A stretch of DNA of 64,000 nt from Macrosteles quadrilineatus. Lineage: Eukaryota > Arthropoda > Insecta > Hemiptera > Cicadellidae. The notes beneath the pieces were generated by a model. It was not told where the DNA came from. It did not search any database and saw only the letters and a list, made by a program, of their open reading frames with translations. The DNA lies in the NCBI RefSeq assembly GCF_028750875.1, contig NW_026542602.1:83449039-83513038 (forward strand), in the 5' to 3' direction. Below, piece after piece: positions 24,532 to 38,265 of this stretch. The translations under genes and the position numbers were made by a program. Position 1 is the first letter of the stretch; each line of letters opens with the position of its first letter.

Positions 24532-25924
24532 ACAGTATATATAAGTGCCGACCGTGGAAGCCTATCCATGAAGATTTTTTATGTAACTACACTATGTTTA
24601 AAAACTAGTTATAATGCAGGCAACACTATTTATCTTATTTTCTTCTGTAATATACGAAGCCATAAAATATTTTGTAATTAGGCTTGATCATCACGAATAA
24701 CTTTTTATATATACAAAATTCCAGGCTATTTACTTTTTACAAGTATTTATTTACAATCTATTCTTTTGATCATTTTTTTGGATTAGTGGAAATTTACTCA
24801 ACTAACCTTGCACTACCAAATTATCTTAATCATACTTTACTTTATACTGTTAATACCTTTATTCTGAAATAGTACTGACATGTAAACATGATCTTAATTA
24901 GAGTACTGCCATACTGCTTATGAAATATTGCCAATGCAATTAATAAGCAAAATATATTGACGGCATTGTATTTATTTATTTATTTATTATCAACGGTTCC
25001 ACCATTTTTACAATGTTAGTTAATAATAACAATCAAGACAGCTAGATTTCAAATAAATTAAATAATGAACAATATATACAATCAATTAATAACAAAATTA
25101 CAACTACAATCTATTTACAATTACTATATATGCTCAATATTTAGACAAATTTTTAAGAAAATAAATTGTAAACTGTACATTATAATTAAGCTGTTATCTT
25201 GTATAGGGAAAAAATCGCAAACTTATATAAAAACTTCTTTTGCATGTGCAATAATTAATTTCAACCTAAATCACACCCAACGGTAGGCCTAAAACTACTC
25301 AGTCTCCTATTCCCCCATCAGAAGACATTTTCAGGTCCAATTCAAGTTTCACATTTCTTGTTAATTTTTAATATATCATTAAAACTTCCCTAACCAACAT
25401 GCTAAAACTCTCCTAATATTCAACAAAAAACTAAAAATAATTTATCCCTTCAATTAGATGTTATTTATACAAGATTTTAATCAACTAATGCGGTAAAAAG
25501 TTTGTTTTTGTGAGATACAAATTTCTAAAATAACATATTTAAAGTTTGTTTTGAGAAAGCTGACAAAGTAATATTGAAGCCACAGCAGTCCCACAGGCCG
25601 GACCTCCTCGGGGAATACAATAAGAAAGTCTTATGAAGGCCCCAACACGGTATATATTTCGGAATCCTCTTTCACTGGAAGACAAAGAAATGTGTTTTAT
25701 CTTGGATGTATTACTTTGCCAGGATCACAAACTTATCCTCAAACCTAAAATATTTACATTTACTATTTTCAAGCTACACAATTCGTGTAATAACTTTTTA
25801 CATTTATTTGGGAATACAGTTTTATTGCATTAACAATTAAAAAATTCAATTTATTTTCCAAATCAACAGCAAATCTGATAGTTTAAGCTACCTTCTTTCA
25901 ACGTACTTAAAAAATAATATAAAT

Positions 25925-26012
25925 ACAAATTAATTATATTATTTTATATTATATTATTACTATTATTATATAATTATTATTATTATATTATTAAAATTAA
26001 TTATAATATCAT
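25925..26012. repeat. A/T-only low-complexity tract
   Basis: ATT/TTA runs with no other content. Confidence 0.8.
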
Positions 26013-27247
26013 TATACATCGCAATATTGTTCAATTCGGTTCAATAAGAACATTCCCAATCCTTCATTCTAACTCAATTTTATTTGAAAGTACAAAAACA
26101 CTTCAAATAACACTTGTAATAATGTATTTACACTTATAATGTTGACGCACAAGTTTCTAAATCCATAAAAGATGGTAAGTGGTGATCGATTGGACAATCC
26201 AATCATCACCAGACCCAATAGGCGAATTTGGTGTATTGTATTTCTCTGCTTCGAACTATAAACCACAAAAGTCCCCAAATAGAAATCGTTTAATCGGGAA
26301 TGAAACCAAAAGCTGATTAAATTACAGAGAATACAATAGAACCTACGTCACTGCGGAAGACTCCAAATTAAAAGTCTTTCCAAGCAACTTATTGTGAATT
26401 CCTTACCAGAAGATAAGTGGGGTTTTAGACACAACTGAAAGGTAGGGGTTTTCAACAATTGATTAAAAGGTTTAAAAAATCTAAGTTAAGTTACGACTTA
26501 CCTACGACTAACTTATTTGACTAATTTTACATTTTATTAATGTATGCTATTATTTTTATGGATGTGATTGGAAATTTTGTGACTTATTCTATTTTTAACG
26601 TGATATGCTTTGACCACCAAATAACGTGCTCATAAATCTGTTTGAAGATATTGTATGTGATATAAGTATGTCACCAAAACCCTTTCATCATTAATCAATT
26701 ATTGTATGTTTAATTAATTAATCAGTTGTATGTTTAATTAATTAATCCGATGTATGTTTTACAAATATCATAAGAGATATATAATAACTTAATAGTTGAC
26801 CTTGAACAGTTTTAAATGTAATTCTAGTAAGTAATTTTTGCCTCTAAGTATTGTAGTGAATTTATGAATTTGTACACATTGTCTTAATTAATTATACTCG
26901 TCTTTGTTCAAATCAAATGCTAAACAACATTTTTGCAAAATATCAAAGCTGTATCTCAAACCGTTTAGGAGTTATTAATGTTTATGTAAAAAACACATAA
27001 ATGCCGACGGTAAACAAGACACCACAGACCCATGTTCCTATGGTGAAATGTGTTTGTCTTGTCCTAAGGAATAATTGCACAAATATAGGTCAAACGAGTT
27101 TTTTTTTCTTTTTTCTTGTGAAAACCAGTTGGGTTTGACATTAAGTTGTGCTTGTTACACAGGAGAACTCTGTGATAACAAAGGTTGACAATATTGTAAA
27201 CATGAGATAGCGAATGTTTTATTGAGAAGGTTGGTTGGGATAGAAAC

Positions 27248-30002
27248 ATGAGGTTCACGTTAGCTCTTACTGGTAAGTGAATTACCGACATTTCAACGAT
27301 ACATAGATTATCTGGAACATATGTCTGTTTTCTTAATTTATAATGGATTTTGAAAGTTTTAGGTGTTTTCTACGTTTGTTTCAGATTTATATAAAGCGAT
27401 ATATATCCGAGCATATCTTGTGTTACACAAATATGCTTTGATCAAATATTTTATTTTGTAAGTTAAAAAAAATGACTTTGATTAAGAAGCTGAAATATTA
27501 ATATTTTCGTAAGCTATATAACCTAATACACATTTTATAAAACTATAAAGTGTAATGTTTAATATCCTATCTACAATAAATGAGTGCTTTCAAATAAAAC
27601 TAACCTTCTTTTTGGCTGCATACTCTACTTCCACTTTGCTTGGCTATGGTATTTAAAAAATGCCCCCCTAAATTCCGTATTTAAATAACATTAGTTTAAC
27701 AAGAGTGCCTAAATTTCTTATGCAATTTAATTTGACTTTGATGTAAGAGGTAAGGTATACGAGATCTTAAATACATTAATTATCATAGTTTAAACTTCCA
27801 CATATTTACTAGTATTTCGTTCCCGAAGAGTTATTAAATTGTATAAATGAAAAGCAAACATTTAGTCTACTAAATTATTCCTTTTTTAACACACGTAATA
27901 TATAACTAAATATAATAATTTGTATTAATGGTCTACATATCTCAAAACCAAAGTCACTTTCTACCGTTAATAACGTACCTCAAACTTGGTATCTTGTCAA
28001 ATTGAAATAGGCTACTTAGTTGAATTACTTATATTTGTAAAACACTAGGTTAGCTTGAACTTAAACCTTCATTACTAGACTACATTTAAGATATATTTTG
28101 AGTATTTCCAATAAATTACTATATGAAGATCAACATTTGTTATGTTTGTTAAGATCTCTAGATCTTAACCTTGATCTATCAAGGTTTACTTTACCATGAA
28201 TATAAAGGTTCAAATATATTTATATGATCAAACAACACAATTTAAATAGTTTTGTTAGTAGTTATTATTGTGTGATGTCATTATGGTTCATAAATATTTT
28301 TATGTTGCGAGGATCAGTTGTCTTTTAGAATTCTTAATTCAAACAAAAGAAAAATATTATAAATTAGAATTGTAAAACTCTAACAGCACAAATAAAAAAA
28401 TACATGTCATATAAGAAAGGTATGAATTAGATTTATTAATATAGCTATTACAAATTAGCACATATACTTAATATAATAGAATTTTGGTCGTACGGGCGGG
28501 TTGACAGAAGAGCCGAGTAGTTTTCCTACTTTTGGTCTTGGAATTTACATTTCAATCACGACGTTAAACATAATGAAACTAGATTTCTAGACAAAAACAG
28601 AGTTTTGTGCATTTTCTCACATATTGTAAAGATAATTCTACTCAAGTGACTCCTTTTGAATTGCCTCAACAAGTTATACAAGTGACCTAAAATAAAAGTT
28701 ACGGAAGGTATACGGCTTGAACATTTCAAAGTATGTTACATTTCAACTTTATTTTCGTGGGTAGAAATGCAGCCTCTAGCTTCCCCTGTCTATTTTCTTT
28801 TAATTTAATTTTGGGGTGACCTCATACAAGGAGGGTTTGGTCATATAAAATGGTTTTCTACGGAGTGTATTTCTTCCCAGGCAACATCACCTAAGTCAGG
28901 ATCATTCATTTCATATTTGCTTTTAATCTTTACAATTTAATTGCTAAGACAAAACATATTTCAAATGTATACAAATTCAAGAATTTCAGACTAAAATAAA
29001 CGAAAGAAGTAACCGTTGATAGGTTGATTGACCTCATTTCTTCTGTTTCATTAGCAACGTACAATTTATTAAGCAAAGACTAAATCTATGGAGCCCTATT
29101 GCCAATTGCAATCCCTACTGTTGAGGAGGACACAGACTTTTGTTTTTATGTTGGTGAAAATAGGAATATCGTGTTTTATAAATATATGTTAAAAGCCAAA
29201 ACACTACATAATATCATTGACTATTGGATACAGAATTTAATACAGTTGTTGTATCAATAGTCAAAGATAACATAAAAAATTTAAAAATACTTAGTAGGTT
29301 ATACTATAAATGATATATTTAAATTTAAATAAATTGTTAATAATTTCATTTTTAACCTTGATAATCTTGGTATCAAACGTTCAGAAAGTTTTAAATTTAC
29401 AAATTATACAAAAGTTTGAAAATTAATTAAAAGACAACCCTTTTTATGTTGGACTCCCTTTAACACATTTCTGTTTCATTATAACAACGTACATTAAATT
29501 TTTTTAAAGCGTACATCTATGGAGCCCTGTTGTGGATTTTTATCCCTACGATAAAAGGTTTTGTACCTAAATATCATTGTTTATTGTACACTTCAACAAG
29601 AGATTCACATAGGAAACTTCAAATATATCTTCGGAGTAAGCTTTATTTTCAATCATCCACAATTATCTTCAAAACGTATAAATATAATTTTCTGTTCTAG
29701 TCGCCCTAGCCGCCTACCTCTCCGCAGTATGCGAGGCCCAGGTTCTGTACGACTACACCCACCCTGGATACCTGTTCGCGGGCGCCTTGCCGTTCACAGA
29801 CTACTACGGTAACGTCGGTGGAGGTCCCGCCGCAGCTTACGGTGGCTACGGAGTGGGCCAGGGCTTCCCTTACTACCCTCTGGGCTACGGAGGATACGGT
29901 GAAGGCCGCAGCTACGGCTTCGAGACGAGGGTCCCTGGAGGAGTCTTTGGCCACGACGGCTGCGGCTGTGACGGCTACGGGAAGTACGGATGCAATTGCT
30001 GA
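27248..30002 (+). CDS. Secreted Gly/Tyr-rich protein with Cys-Gly tail, 108 aa (two exons)
   Basis: Exon 1 is 27248-27272 (25 nt, donor GTAAGT) and exon 2 is 29701-30002 (acceptor TTCTAG), joined in phase 1 at a Val codon. The signal peptide is MRFTLALTVALAAYLSAVCEA, split by the intron, with cleavage before QVLYDYTHPG. The mature chain has FTDYYGNVGGG, YGGYGVGQGFPYYPLGYGGY and a charged stretch (GRSYGFETRVPGG). It ends with four Cys in GCGCDGYGKYGCNC. That Cys-Gly tail resembles the end of terminal exon 4 of the second knot gene (GCGCGCNECYGC) and suggests disulfide cross-linking. A 24-bp tandem repeat starts in the last codons and runs into the 3' UTR. The intron contains a roughly 0.43-kb-spaced duplication (CTATGGAGCCCT at about 29089 and 29519). 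No clear TATA box was found. Confidence 0.86.
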
Positions 30003-30144
30003 TCTGCTAAAAACTACAATTGCTGATCTGCTAAAAACTACAATTGTTGATCTGTTAAAAACTACAATTGTTGATCCTCTTCTAAAAACTGCAATTGGCG
30101 ATCTGCTAAAAACTGCAATTGTTGATCCACTAAAAACTCAATTG
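29993..30144 (+). repeat. 24-bp tandem repeat spanning a stop codon
   Basis: CAATTG starts recur at 29993, 30017, 30041, 30065, 30092, 30116 and 30139, giving seven copies with a 24-bp core period. The unit is CAATTGCTGATCTGCTAAAA plus ACTA. The first copy lies in the codons Asn-Cys-stop of the 108-aa gene, so the array grew out of the end of the coding sequence. Early copies keep the in-frame TGA. In another frame the unit reads as an 8-residue repeat, which is a by-product of the period being divisible by three. Confidence 0.9.
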
Positions 30145-30618
30145 TTGTTCCCTAATCACTCTCTAATTCCACCAGAACAACCCTCCTATTACAAAACAGG
30201 AAAACATGTAAGGAACAACCATGATATTTTATATGTGTTACGCATGTGACTTTGTTACTTTGTATAAAACTTTAAACCTCATTTTGTATTTCATTACCTT
30301 TTTATAGACGCTTTTTATCAAGTCTTTTATGCATGTAGTAGATTCGCTGCAAGTTACTTAAATCAGAATGTAGCTGTTGGAAAATGATTAAATATTTATT
30401 TTTTGTAATGGTTACCACTCTGCCTTGCTAATATTTGTTGTCTTTTCTACCCTTGTTTGTAAGCAAGGGAAATAAGTAGGGTTATGACTGGTTTTCGTTA
30501 GCTACGGTAGGCCTACTAGTTAAACGTCCTATGTTGGGTAACGGGTGTGTTTTTACTTTCTTTGATACTATTGATTATTGGATCAGGATTTAATAGGCTG
30601 TATAGCCTTTCTAATTTT

Positions 30619-30662
30619 CTTTTGAATAAAAGTTTACTCTATAGTAAACCTTTATTCAAAAG
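30619..30662. repeat. Near-perfect 20-bp hairpin
   Basis: CTTTTGAATAAAAGTTTACT and AGTAAACCTTTATTCAAAAG are inverted copies with one mismatch around a 4-nt loop. It lies 28 bp left of the foldback transposon at 30690. Confidence 0.8.
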
Positions 30663-30689
30663 TAACACGTTGAAGGGAAGATGTAAATA

Positions 30690-31337
30690 CAGGGTGATTA
30701 ATATAAGTGTGCCGGCCGTTTTATTCGAAAACCATAAGAGATATAAAAAAAATAAATGGTAAAAGCCTTGGATTTTTATTTTAAAAATTTTAATCGAGTA
30801 GAAAAAATATTTAAGCCACCTTTTTTCAAATATGGCCGCCAACTTTGATTTTAATTAATAGAACACCCTGTATTTTATTATGTATAATGGTAGAAAATGT
30901 AATTTTAAGACGATTTTATTCGTGTAGTTTTTTTCATAAACCTAACAGTTTCAATAAAAATGGTTTAAGTTGTGAGATTTTGAATACTTTTCCAATAAAA
31001 CAGCTGGCATGCTTGCTTTTAGGCCTTTATCGAAACTCTTTCTCATGCCGAAATTTCAAAACTTTAACCATTATTATCTTTGAAACGGTTAGGTTTATAA
31101 AAAAATCACAAGAATAAAATCGTCTTTAAATTACATTTTCTACCGGAATACATCATAAAATACCTTAAGAAAAATCAAAGTTGGCGGCCATATTGTAAAA
31201 ATAGCGGCTAAAATAATTTTCTCGACTCGACTACAATCTTTAAAATAAAAAATCCAAGGCACTTACCGTTTAACTTTTTTTGATTTTTCTTATGGTTTTC
31301 GAATAAAACGGCTGGCACACTTATATCAATCACCCTG
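30690..31337. mobile_element. Tc1/mariner-type foldback MITE, 648 bp
   Basis: Both ends read CAGGGTGATT...AATCACCCTG and are flanked by TA, the target duplication of the Tc1/mariner superfamily. The arms extend well inward with interruptions (GTGTGCCGGCCGTTTTATTC at the left against GAATAAAACGGCTGGCACAC at the right; TGGCCGCCAACTTTG against CAAAGTTGGCGGCCA). There is no transposase frame. Confidence 0.85.
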
Positions 31338-34300
31338 TATCTGGATAGTGTTAAAAGTAATATCTAAGCTCCTTAAAATAGGAAACACATACTTTGATAT
31401 CTTATTAGAATTTAATGATTGAATAATGGTTTCCTCCACAACTTGTATAATCTTTTAAAGATGTTTAGTAAAGTTTTCTTTTTACAAAGAATATGTGTAT
31501 ATTTTGGTGAGTTGATATTTTTCAAACAAAGCTTTTTCCTGGATTAGTATGTATGCATATACTATGCTAAGACTTAATAGGTGGTTATCAAGCTCCAGTT
31601 AAATCCAATTAAACCTTTGGACAAACTTAAATCAAAACTGCCATTCTGCAAGGGACATCGCTAGGTATGGTTATTTTAAGTTCTTAATTAACTTCGTATC
31701 AAAATAAGGTGCTTGTTACTGTCCTCATGACACATACACTTCGTAAAACTATTTCTCGTGTAACTTGTTGTTGCGAGTACCCTACTCTATAGATGATCCT
31801 TTAAACTTGTCAAATTAGACACTGTCAACAAATAGTTAAAGAATGACTAAATGCAAATGATTTACACAGATAACCGTGTATTTATCAAATGAGCTTAGCT
31901 TTAAATAAATAAATAAATACTTTATTGTCTTGACAATATAAATTGTATCGACAGTACAATTAGGTATGCTATTAAATCAAACTCTTTAAATTTTGATGCA
32001 TTTTTTATTGAAGTCTTCAATAGAGTAGATTGGATTTTCAGTAAGGATTTATTTTAATTTTCTTTTGTATTCTTTTAATTAAAAATTTTGAATATCAGTT
32101 GGTAGTTTGTTAAATAATTTTATTCCGTTGTAATAAACATTGTCACAAAGAGGTAATTTTTATTTTGTGTATTGAATAACTGTTCAACATATTCACTTTA
32201 GTTATACTGACATTGCACGCCTATGAGATGGTTAATATTATTACGTTAAAATAATAAAAATCAAATTAATTATAAGACATTTGTGGCTTTAATATCTGAA
32301 AGCTTTTAATAGAATCATTTAGGATAAAAGACTTGGTTGTTGATTTCAAAATTCAGAAACAACTGGGTGTTTTTTATCCATTTGAGCAAGTAGCTCGTCT
32401 CGTATTTAGGTGTGATTTTTATTTTTGTATTGGCTAAAACCCATTAAAAATACACCATCATGTAGCTAAAAGTTAATATTTTGAACAGATTTTTTTAAAC
32501 ATTATAGAGGATTTTTCTAAAACTTCTTTAATATGTCGTATAACATTTTAACTGACTTCTAAGATTCTTGAAGAAAAGTAAAGGGAAAATGTCTAAACAA
32601 CATTAATTTTTCAGCAACTTATTTTCTGTCGTTTGCTTTTAAAGGGCATTATCAATAATATTTAAGGTAGTTAATTTAATGTATAAAAATTTTACCTCTT
32701 TTTTCATTACATTAAATAAAGTTTAGGCAATATATCACCCACTATATTTTCATAAATTAAAGCATTATCAAGTAAACGTTTTCCCTTAATTGTACACCAT
32801 CGAAAACCCTTGAGTCTTTTCTTGCAATCAGGCAAACCCTAGTTATTTTGTTTTAAATGATCATTTAAGTTATACAGAGAAATTGTATCACTCCATCTAA
32901 TAATGTTATTTACTCTAACTACAAGGTTAACAAGAAAATGCCAATATCTATTAAAAATAACATATATTTACATTTTATATAACTCAGAGTTAAAAGGTCA
33001 AGAATCATATTTTTAAGTAAAACAAATTTATAGCAGTACTGTTTTGTCGAGTCATCTCACTTATATTCCATAAGGATTAACTGCATACGCGTAATCACTT
33101 CAAACACCACACTTCACTAATTGCTGTAGAACGTAACGTCAATCTGATCACCAAACCTTCACTGACCACTTCATTGCAAAGAACAGAGGAAATCTTGAGC
33201 CTCTAGGAAATCTTAACACACTTTTGAGTGATGTACTCGCGTTATCCTTTTAACACGAAAGTCAATAAGAAGTGAATAGCAAAGTCCAACCTGATACACC
33301 TTAAGTATTCATTTATAAAATAGAAGAATGTGTAAATGCTTCTGCGACTCACTCTGGAATTACAGCGAACGAAACTACTGTTTCCCATCACACAAAACAA
33401 TTTGTCGACGATATGGCTGAAAACTCTAAACTATTTCATAGTGAAGTTTAGATTGTTGACAGTGTTTGCCACAAGCAAGCGCACAAGATGACCTTTAAGA
33501 TATGCTGCCTAAGGTCTCACCAGCATTGTTTGTAAATATTCATTATGCAACCCATATTTGCTATTATCACTTACTGACACAAAGATGGAGGAATGTTTGT
33601 GTTCGAGCAAAGTAACTTGGCCTACTAAGCTCAGTCTGGATCACAATATTGTCTTTATATAGTTGTTATTTTAGTTAATCGTCTAAGATAAGATATTACC
33701 TTTGTACTAGCAAATAATGTTCATTACTAGGTGTCCAATGCAGTCGTCTGCTTGCAACATTGAGCGGAGCAAGCATAATAATCTAATACTTCTGAGAAAT
33801 GGGTTCACATGAATGAGTCTTCCAAAGTCAATGGTACATCTGTTTCACATAAATGAGATGTCTACTTTCAGTATTCAAAGTCTATGTTATAGTTGATTCT
33901 AAATAATGGAATGTCTATTTGTAGTATCCAAAGTCAATGGCACATAGTCCTAATTGGTTATTAATTTTGTATTAAATTATGCTTAATGGTATTAATGTGA
34001 CCGTTCTTCCCTTTTGCTCCGCATTTGTGATGTGTAAATTTGTATAAATGTTTTGGTTTTATGTTACGAATCTTTTGTTTACAGATTTTTTGCTATCGTA
34101 AAGACCCATCATGGCGACTTAACAAGCCATTGGGCCCATCTTAAATTTCCTAGAGTCTGAATTTACGTAGATCAAAGCCATGATCAAAGTCATGATCAAA
34201 GTCCGATTTGTACCATTTCAGATTTATACCTTTTCAAGTTTGGTTACTCTGACTGTGCTAAACTGCGTACTGATTGCTTCAGCCGTTCAGGAGGAGTATT

Positions 34301-37300
34301 TGTAAAACCAAGGCCGATTTTTTTATAAATCATATAATATTAAACCTAATACTTATTATCATTTTGGTATTCAGTATATTATTCAAAATATACCAAATAT
34401 ACCTTGAACGTTTATTTTTGGGACTCCTTTATTGATGCAATCTAAATCTAAATCCAATTATTTAAAAGAAGCTGTCTCTTCATTTGGTTCATCTATTTAA
34501 TTATGTCTAATAGTGTGTTCTTTCAATCATTATTATGATATATATACAAATTTTTAGGTAGCGTAAATATGTAGAACAGTATTTATATAAACTGACAGCC
34601 AACTATTAAGAAACTACCAAACCACATCAAAATGTAAGATGCCAACTCTATTCCTTTCCAAAATAAAATACTTAATTCTAAAATAATTGTCGGTTACCTT
34701 CTCAAACTCCAGTTTCATGGGCTTGATGAACATGGAGGACCATTATTCATACCAGCCATTTTTGGCTTGTTCCTTTTAGGAATATTATTTAAACCCAAGA
34801 CAACCTGGATAATTATTGGTAGGAAATCTTTAGTAATTACACAGGCAATTATTTGTCTATATTTAATATTGCACTTTTCCATTTTATATAATTATCAATA
34901 GTTATTTGAGACGGTGACTAAGGTGGGTTTGCATAAATTCGTATCGTTGCTCAAAGACTAGTAACTCCAGTTAGGGTAACGTATTATAAGCCTAAGAAAT
35001 TATCAAGGGCAACTGGGAAATTATTAAAACAATCAAGAAGCTCCTCATCTTCCGTTATATTCTTACCAGCAAGCTTCAGATTTTTGTGATACAATTTTTT
35101 GTAGCTCGTTAACATAATTAGAACTTATATAGGCCTAATTATTACCAAAAATTATTTACTTCTTTATGGCTGATGCATACGAACTAATACTACCGCTATT
35201 TTAAAAGCAACACATATTACGTTTCGACACAATAATAAATATTAATTCAAAATATTTTTAGAATTCTGAGGTGGAAATTCAAAAGGGAATTCGATACTAT
35301 TTTATTCATACAATTTAACAAAATAATAAACGCAAAAATGTTTGACAATAATGCAGAAAGTTCAGAACATTTATAAATTTAATCAATAGATTCCTGCAAA
35401 TAATATGCAGATTAAGTTAAACTGACTAGGTTATGAGGTTTGAGCTTTTAGTGGATCCATCTGCTTGATTGAGAATACATGCTGATTCATTGCAAATGAT
35501 ATAACGTTGTATATTGATTGTGGTAAATTGTTAAGTAAGCACAACTAAATAAATTTTATTTTTATTAAGTTATATACTAACTATGTTATATGGAAACCAA
35601 ACATGATGTTAATACACGTGAAAAGTACAATATCCTAAATGATTAGCATTAAGTCAATTGACGTTGTAACTGTGCATCAGTTTATAGAACAATAAAATAC
35701 TAGACTAGAGAATTTGACAATCTAATTTACAATTAACTTAATTAGATTATAATAATTACTATTACTGGATCTTTGAGTGGCATATAAACACTAAACAGTG
35801 GTATACAATTTATGTTTCAAATAATCAATGTTCATTTTAAAGACAGAGTATAAAGACATATTCTTTCTTTCTATAAAGATAGGTATATTCATTAAAATGT
35901 AATTTCTACAGTTTTTTATACGTTTTGTTTTGTTTTAAACTTTTTTTACCAAAAACTTAAACTGTAATTTATGCATTATATGAAATATAACCTGACATTT
36001 GTAGTCTGTGGACAACAAAACACAATACATGGTGCATTTGATTGCTTTGCTTTTAAAAATATAATCTGACTACATTTCTGCGACGACAAGCAAAACAGTA
36101 AAAAATATTGGAGTAATTAATGATTTTTTTATGATTCTAAGATTTCAAAGATTAATTGGGTGACAGACTCTCACTTTCCGTTCGGGTTTTTGAACGTTAA
36201 AGCCCTCCAGTCTAATATTTCTTTGGGAAATAATTCGTTTTCATCCCAGCAAAATTTAAACAAGTTATTCTTCGTATTCTTAATTAACTAGACATTTTTT
36301 TTTTTACTCAAATGCCTTGTACTTCAGTTAAATTAAATGCAGTTGTACTTGAAGTAAATATAAATGAATCTGAGATAGAATCTAAAATTTAGACAAAACA
36401 TATAATATTTCCTTCGTTTATATCTTGGTTTTAGGTCTTTTATCAAGAGCTACCGTGTTAGTAAGAGTATTTTGCCAAATTCTTTTGATAAGTTTTCCAT
36501 AGATCGAATATATCGTAATAGATTAATTTTCCACATCGATCAGCTAACCTGTTATTTCCTAAACAGGTTAGTGTTTAGATTTTTTTCTATTTATGTAAGT
36601 TTAATTTTATTACTATTATAACTATCACAACTACAATAGATATACCGTACTTTCTTTTTTACTGTTTGACCTCGTGTGTTATTGCCAAAAAAATATTGTG
36701 TGGTTTGTAAGGTCTACTAAAACATAAGTGTGGGTCTTGTATAGAAGGACTTATTTAGTCAAATTCAGCTCACCCCTTCGTTACGAGTCGTGAAACACAT
36801 ACCAAAACAATAATTGGTTTTATAACAAGATAAAAACCTTCATAAGACTTAACAGTTTTCATTTATGCCTATCGCAAACCGTTTCTGTAAGTCACCACGT
36901 TCTAGGTAGTAGAGACTTTAATGGTATTCGTTGAGACCGTTACAATACTAATGGTAGGTTTTTTTGATGAGCACAAAACTACATTTTTTCACCAAATTGA
37001 TCAAAACAAAAATATACAAAATAGAAATTGAGTCTTTCTGTTTTTATTTGATACTAGTCAATGAAACTAATATTTTTACTATCACATTTTATTCGTTAAA
37101 ATATATCCATTTAAAACGTTTTTAATTACCTCATGTATAAAATCATTCAAATGTACACGGCAGCGGACTTTGAGTTGAGCCCAATAAATGCAGTTACTGC
37201 CAAAATGATAACGTTAGTATTTAACAGGAGAAGTCGCAATGCAACGAAACAAATTGCCTTTTAAACTACAAAAAAGCTGGTTTCAAAGTTAGTTGTACGG

Positions 37301-37857
37301 TGACGTAGTAATATCCTAAATCTAAATAACTTGAATAATATCTTTTTGTTGTTGCTGAGGTCAAGGAAACCATGTTTAATAACACGTCCTTATTCAGTGT
37401 ATGATTATAACGAGCCCATTGTTTTTCAATTGATCATTCATACCAATTTACTTTACTTCTACAATTACAGATTGAGATTAGACAAAACCGGACGTTTGAC
37501 CTACTTTGGGAGAATCTAATACAAGCAATATGATATTGATGACAATAAGAGCATCAATTTATTGCGTTTTAATAACTAAAAACCCATCTCGTAAATCGAG
37601 TAAATAATTAAAATAAAATAGGTAATAATCCAATTAGGTACCACTAAGCTTTATATTCTTAACCCTACTTCATCGTTTGATATTTCGGGAATGGGAACAT
37701 TTTTGGTAGAGTATTATTTATCTATAAATGTATTTATCACAGTAGTATTCAATACTACATCAGATTAAAATTTGATTTTGTTCAACAACAATGATCATGA
37801 TCGTCCATCAATGAATAATACTGTTTACGAACTCCTTTACAATGTCATCACTTATTA
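31338..37857. other. Long intergenic stretch, largely anonymous
   Basis: No secreted-protein exon is seen. A (TAAA)n tract followed by TACTTTATTG at about 31900-31925 looks like the 3' terminus of a minus-oriented non-LTR retroelement. Its body up to about 33 kb is too decayed to assign. Between 33800 and 33960 the phrase CAAAGTC(A/T)ATG recurs three times in degenerate units. The rest is AT-rich with no supported feature. Confidence 0.35.
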
Positions 37858-38265
37858 ACATTTAATTTCTATTCTAGCTCCTCGTATAAATCTATCCTTC
37901 AGAACAACTAATCGTTCAGTAAATATTTTAAACGATTCAACCAGATGTGGTGACAAATTTGACAAATGTAGGGTATATAAATTAGCTTGTGCCAGTTGTC
38001 CTAGCACGTATACCGGACAGACAGATAGAGATTTCAATACTGGATACAAGGAGCATAGACCATATCCTCTTAATACAAAACAAAAATCATCGTTTGCTCA
38101 GCATTTGGTCGATAAAAACCATAACATGAACGATATTAATAAAGGCCTTGAAATCCTACATGTTTGCAAAAAGGGAAGCAGACTTAACCCTCTCGAAGAA
38201 TTCGAAATTTATAAGGCACAGGTTAATGAGAACAAAAATATTGAGAGCGTAATTCTGAATGAATA
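37858..38265 (+). pseudogene. Penelope-like retroelement remnant, C-terminal GIY-YIG endonuclease region
   Basis: One open frame of about 136 codons to a TAA carries the Penelope-like C-terminus. It has a linker (APRINLSFRTTN) and a zinc-knuckle-like C-x8-C in RCGDKFDKCRVYKLAC. The endonuclease entry VYKL-x-C-x2-C-x-YTGQT-x-R follows, then YKEHR and FAQHLVDKNH. The reverse transcriptase that should precede it is missing, and an in-frame stop bounds the frame on the left, so this is a 5'-truncated dead copy. It lies 0.7 kb upstream of the second knot gene's promoter in the same orientation. Family knowledge: GIY-YIG nicks target DNA during Penelope insertion. Confidence 0.8.

Larger units (their letters stand above)
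23930..27247. other. Intergenic stretch between the first knot gene and the 108-aa gene
   Basis: No coding exon is recognised. It contains the perfect hairpin at 24451-24531, a (TTTA)n tract near 24968-24990 that may be the 3' end of a minus-oriented retroelement, and an A/T-only tract near 25925-26010. A slightly GC-richer patch at 25560-25690 may be a transposon relic but carries no identifiable domain. No clear TATA box precedes the ATG at 27248. Confidence 0.4.

Noticed and set aside
29818..30249. 143-codon frame with DLLKTTI repeats
   Set aside because: It is a shifted frame across the 108-aa gene's exon and its 24-bp repeat. The 8-residue repeat follows from the period and has no independent start.
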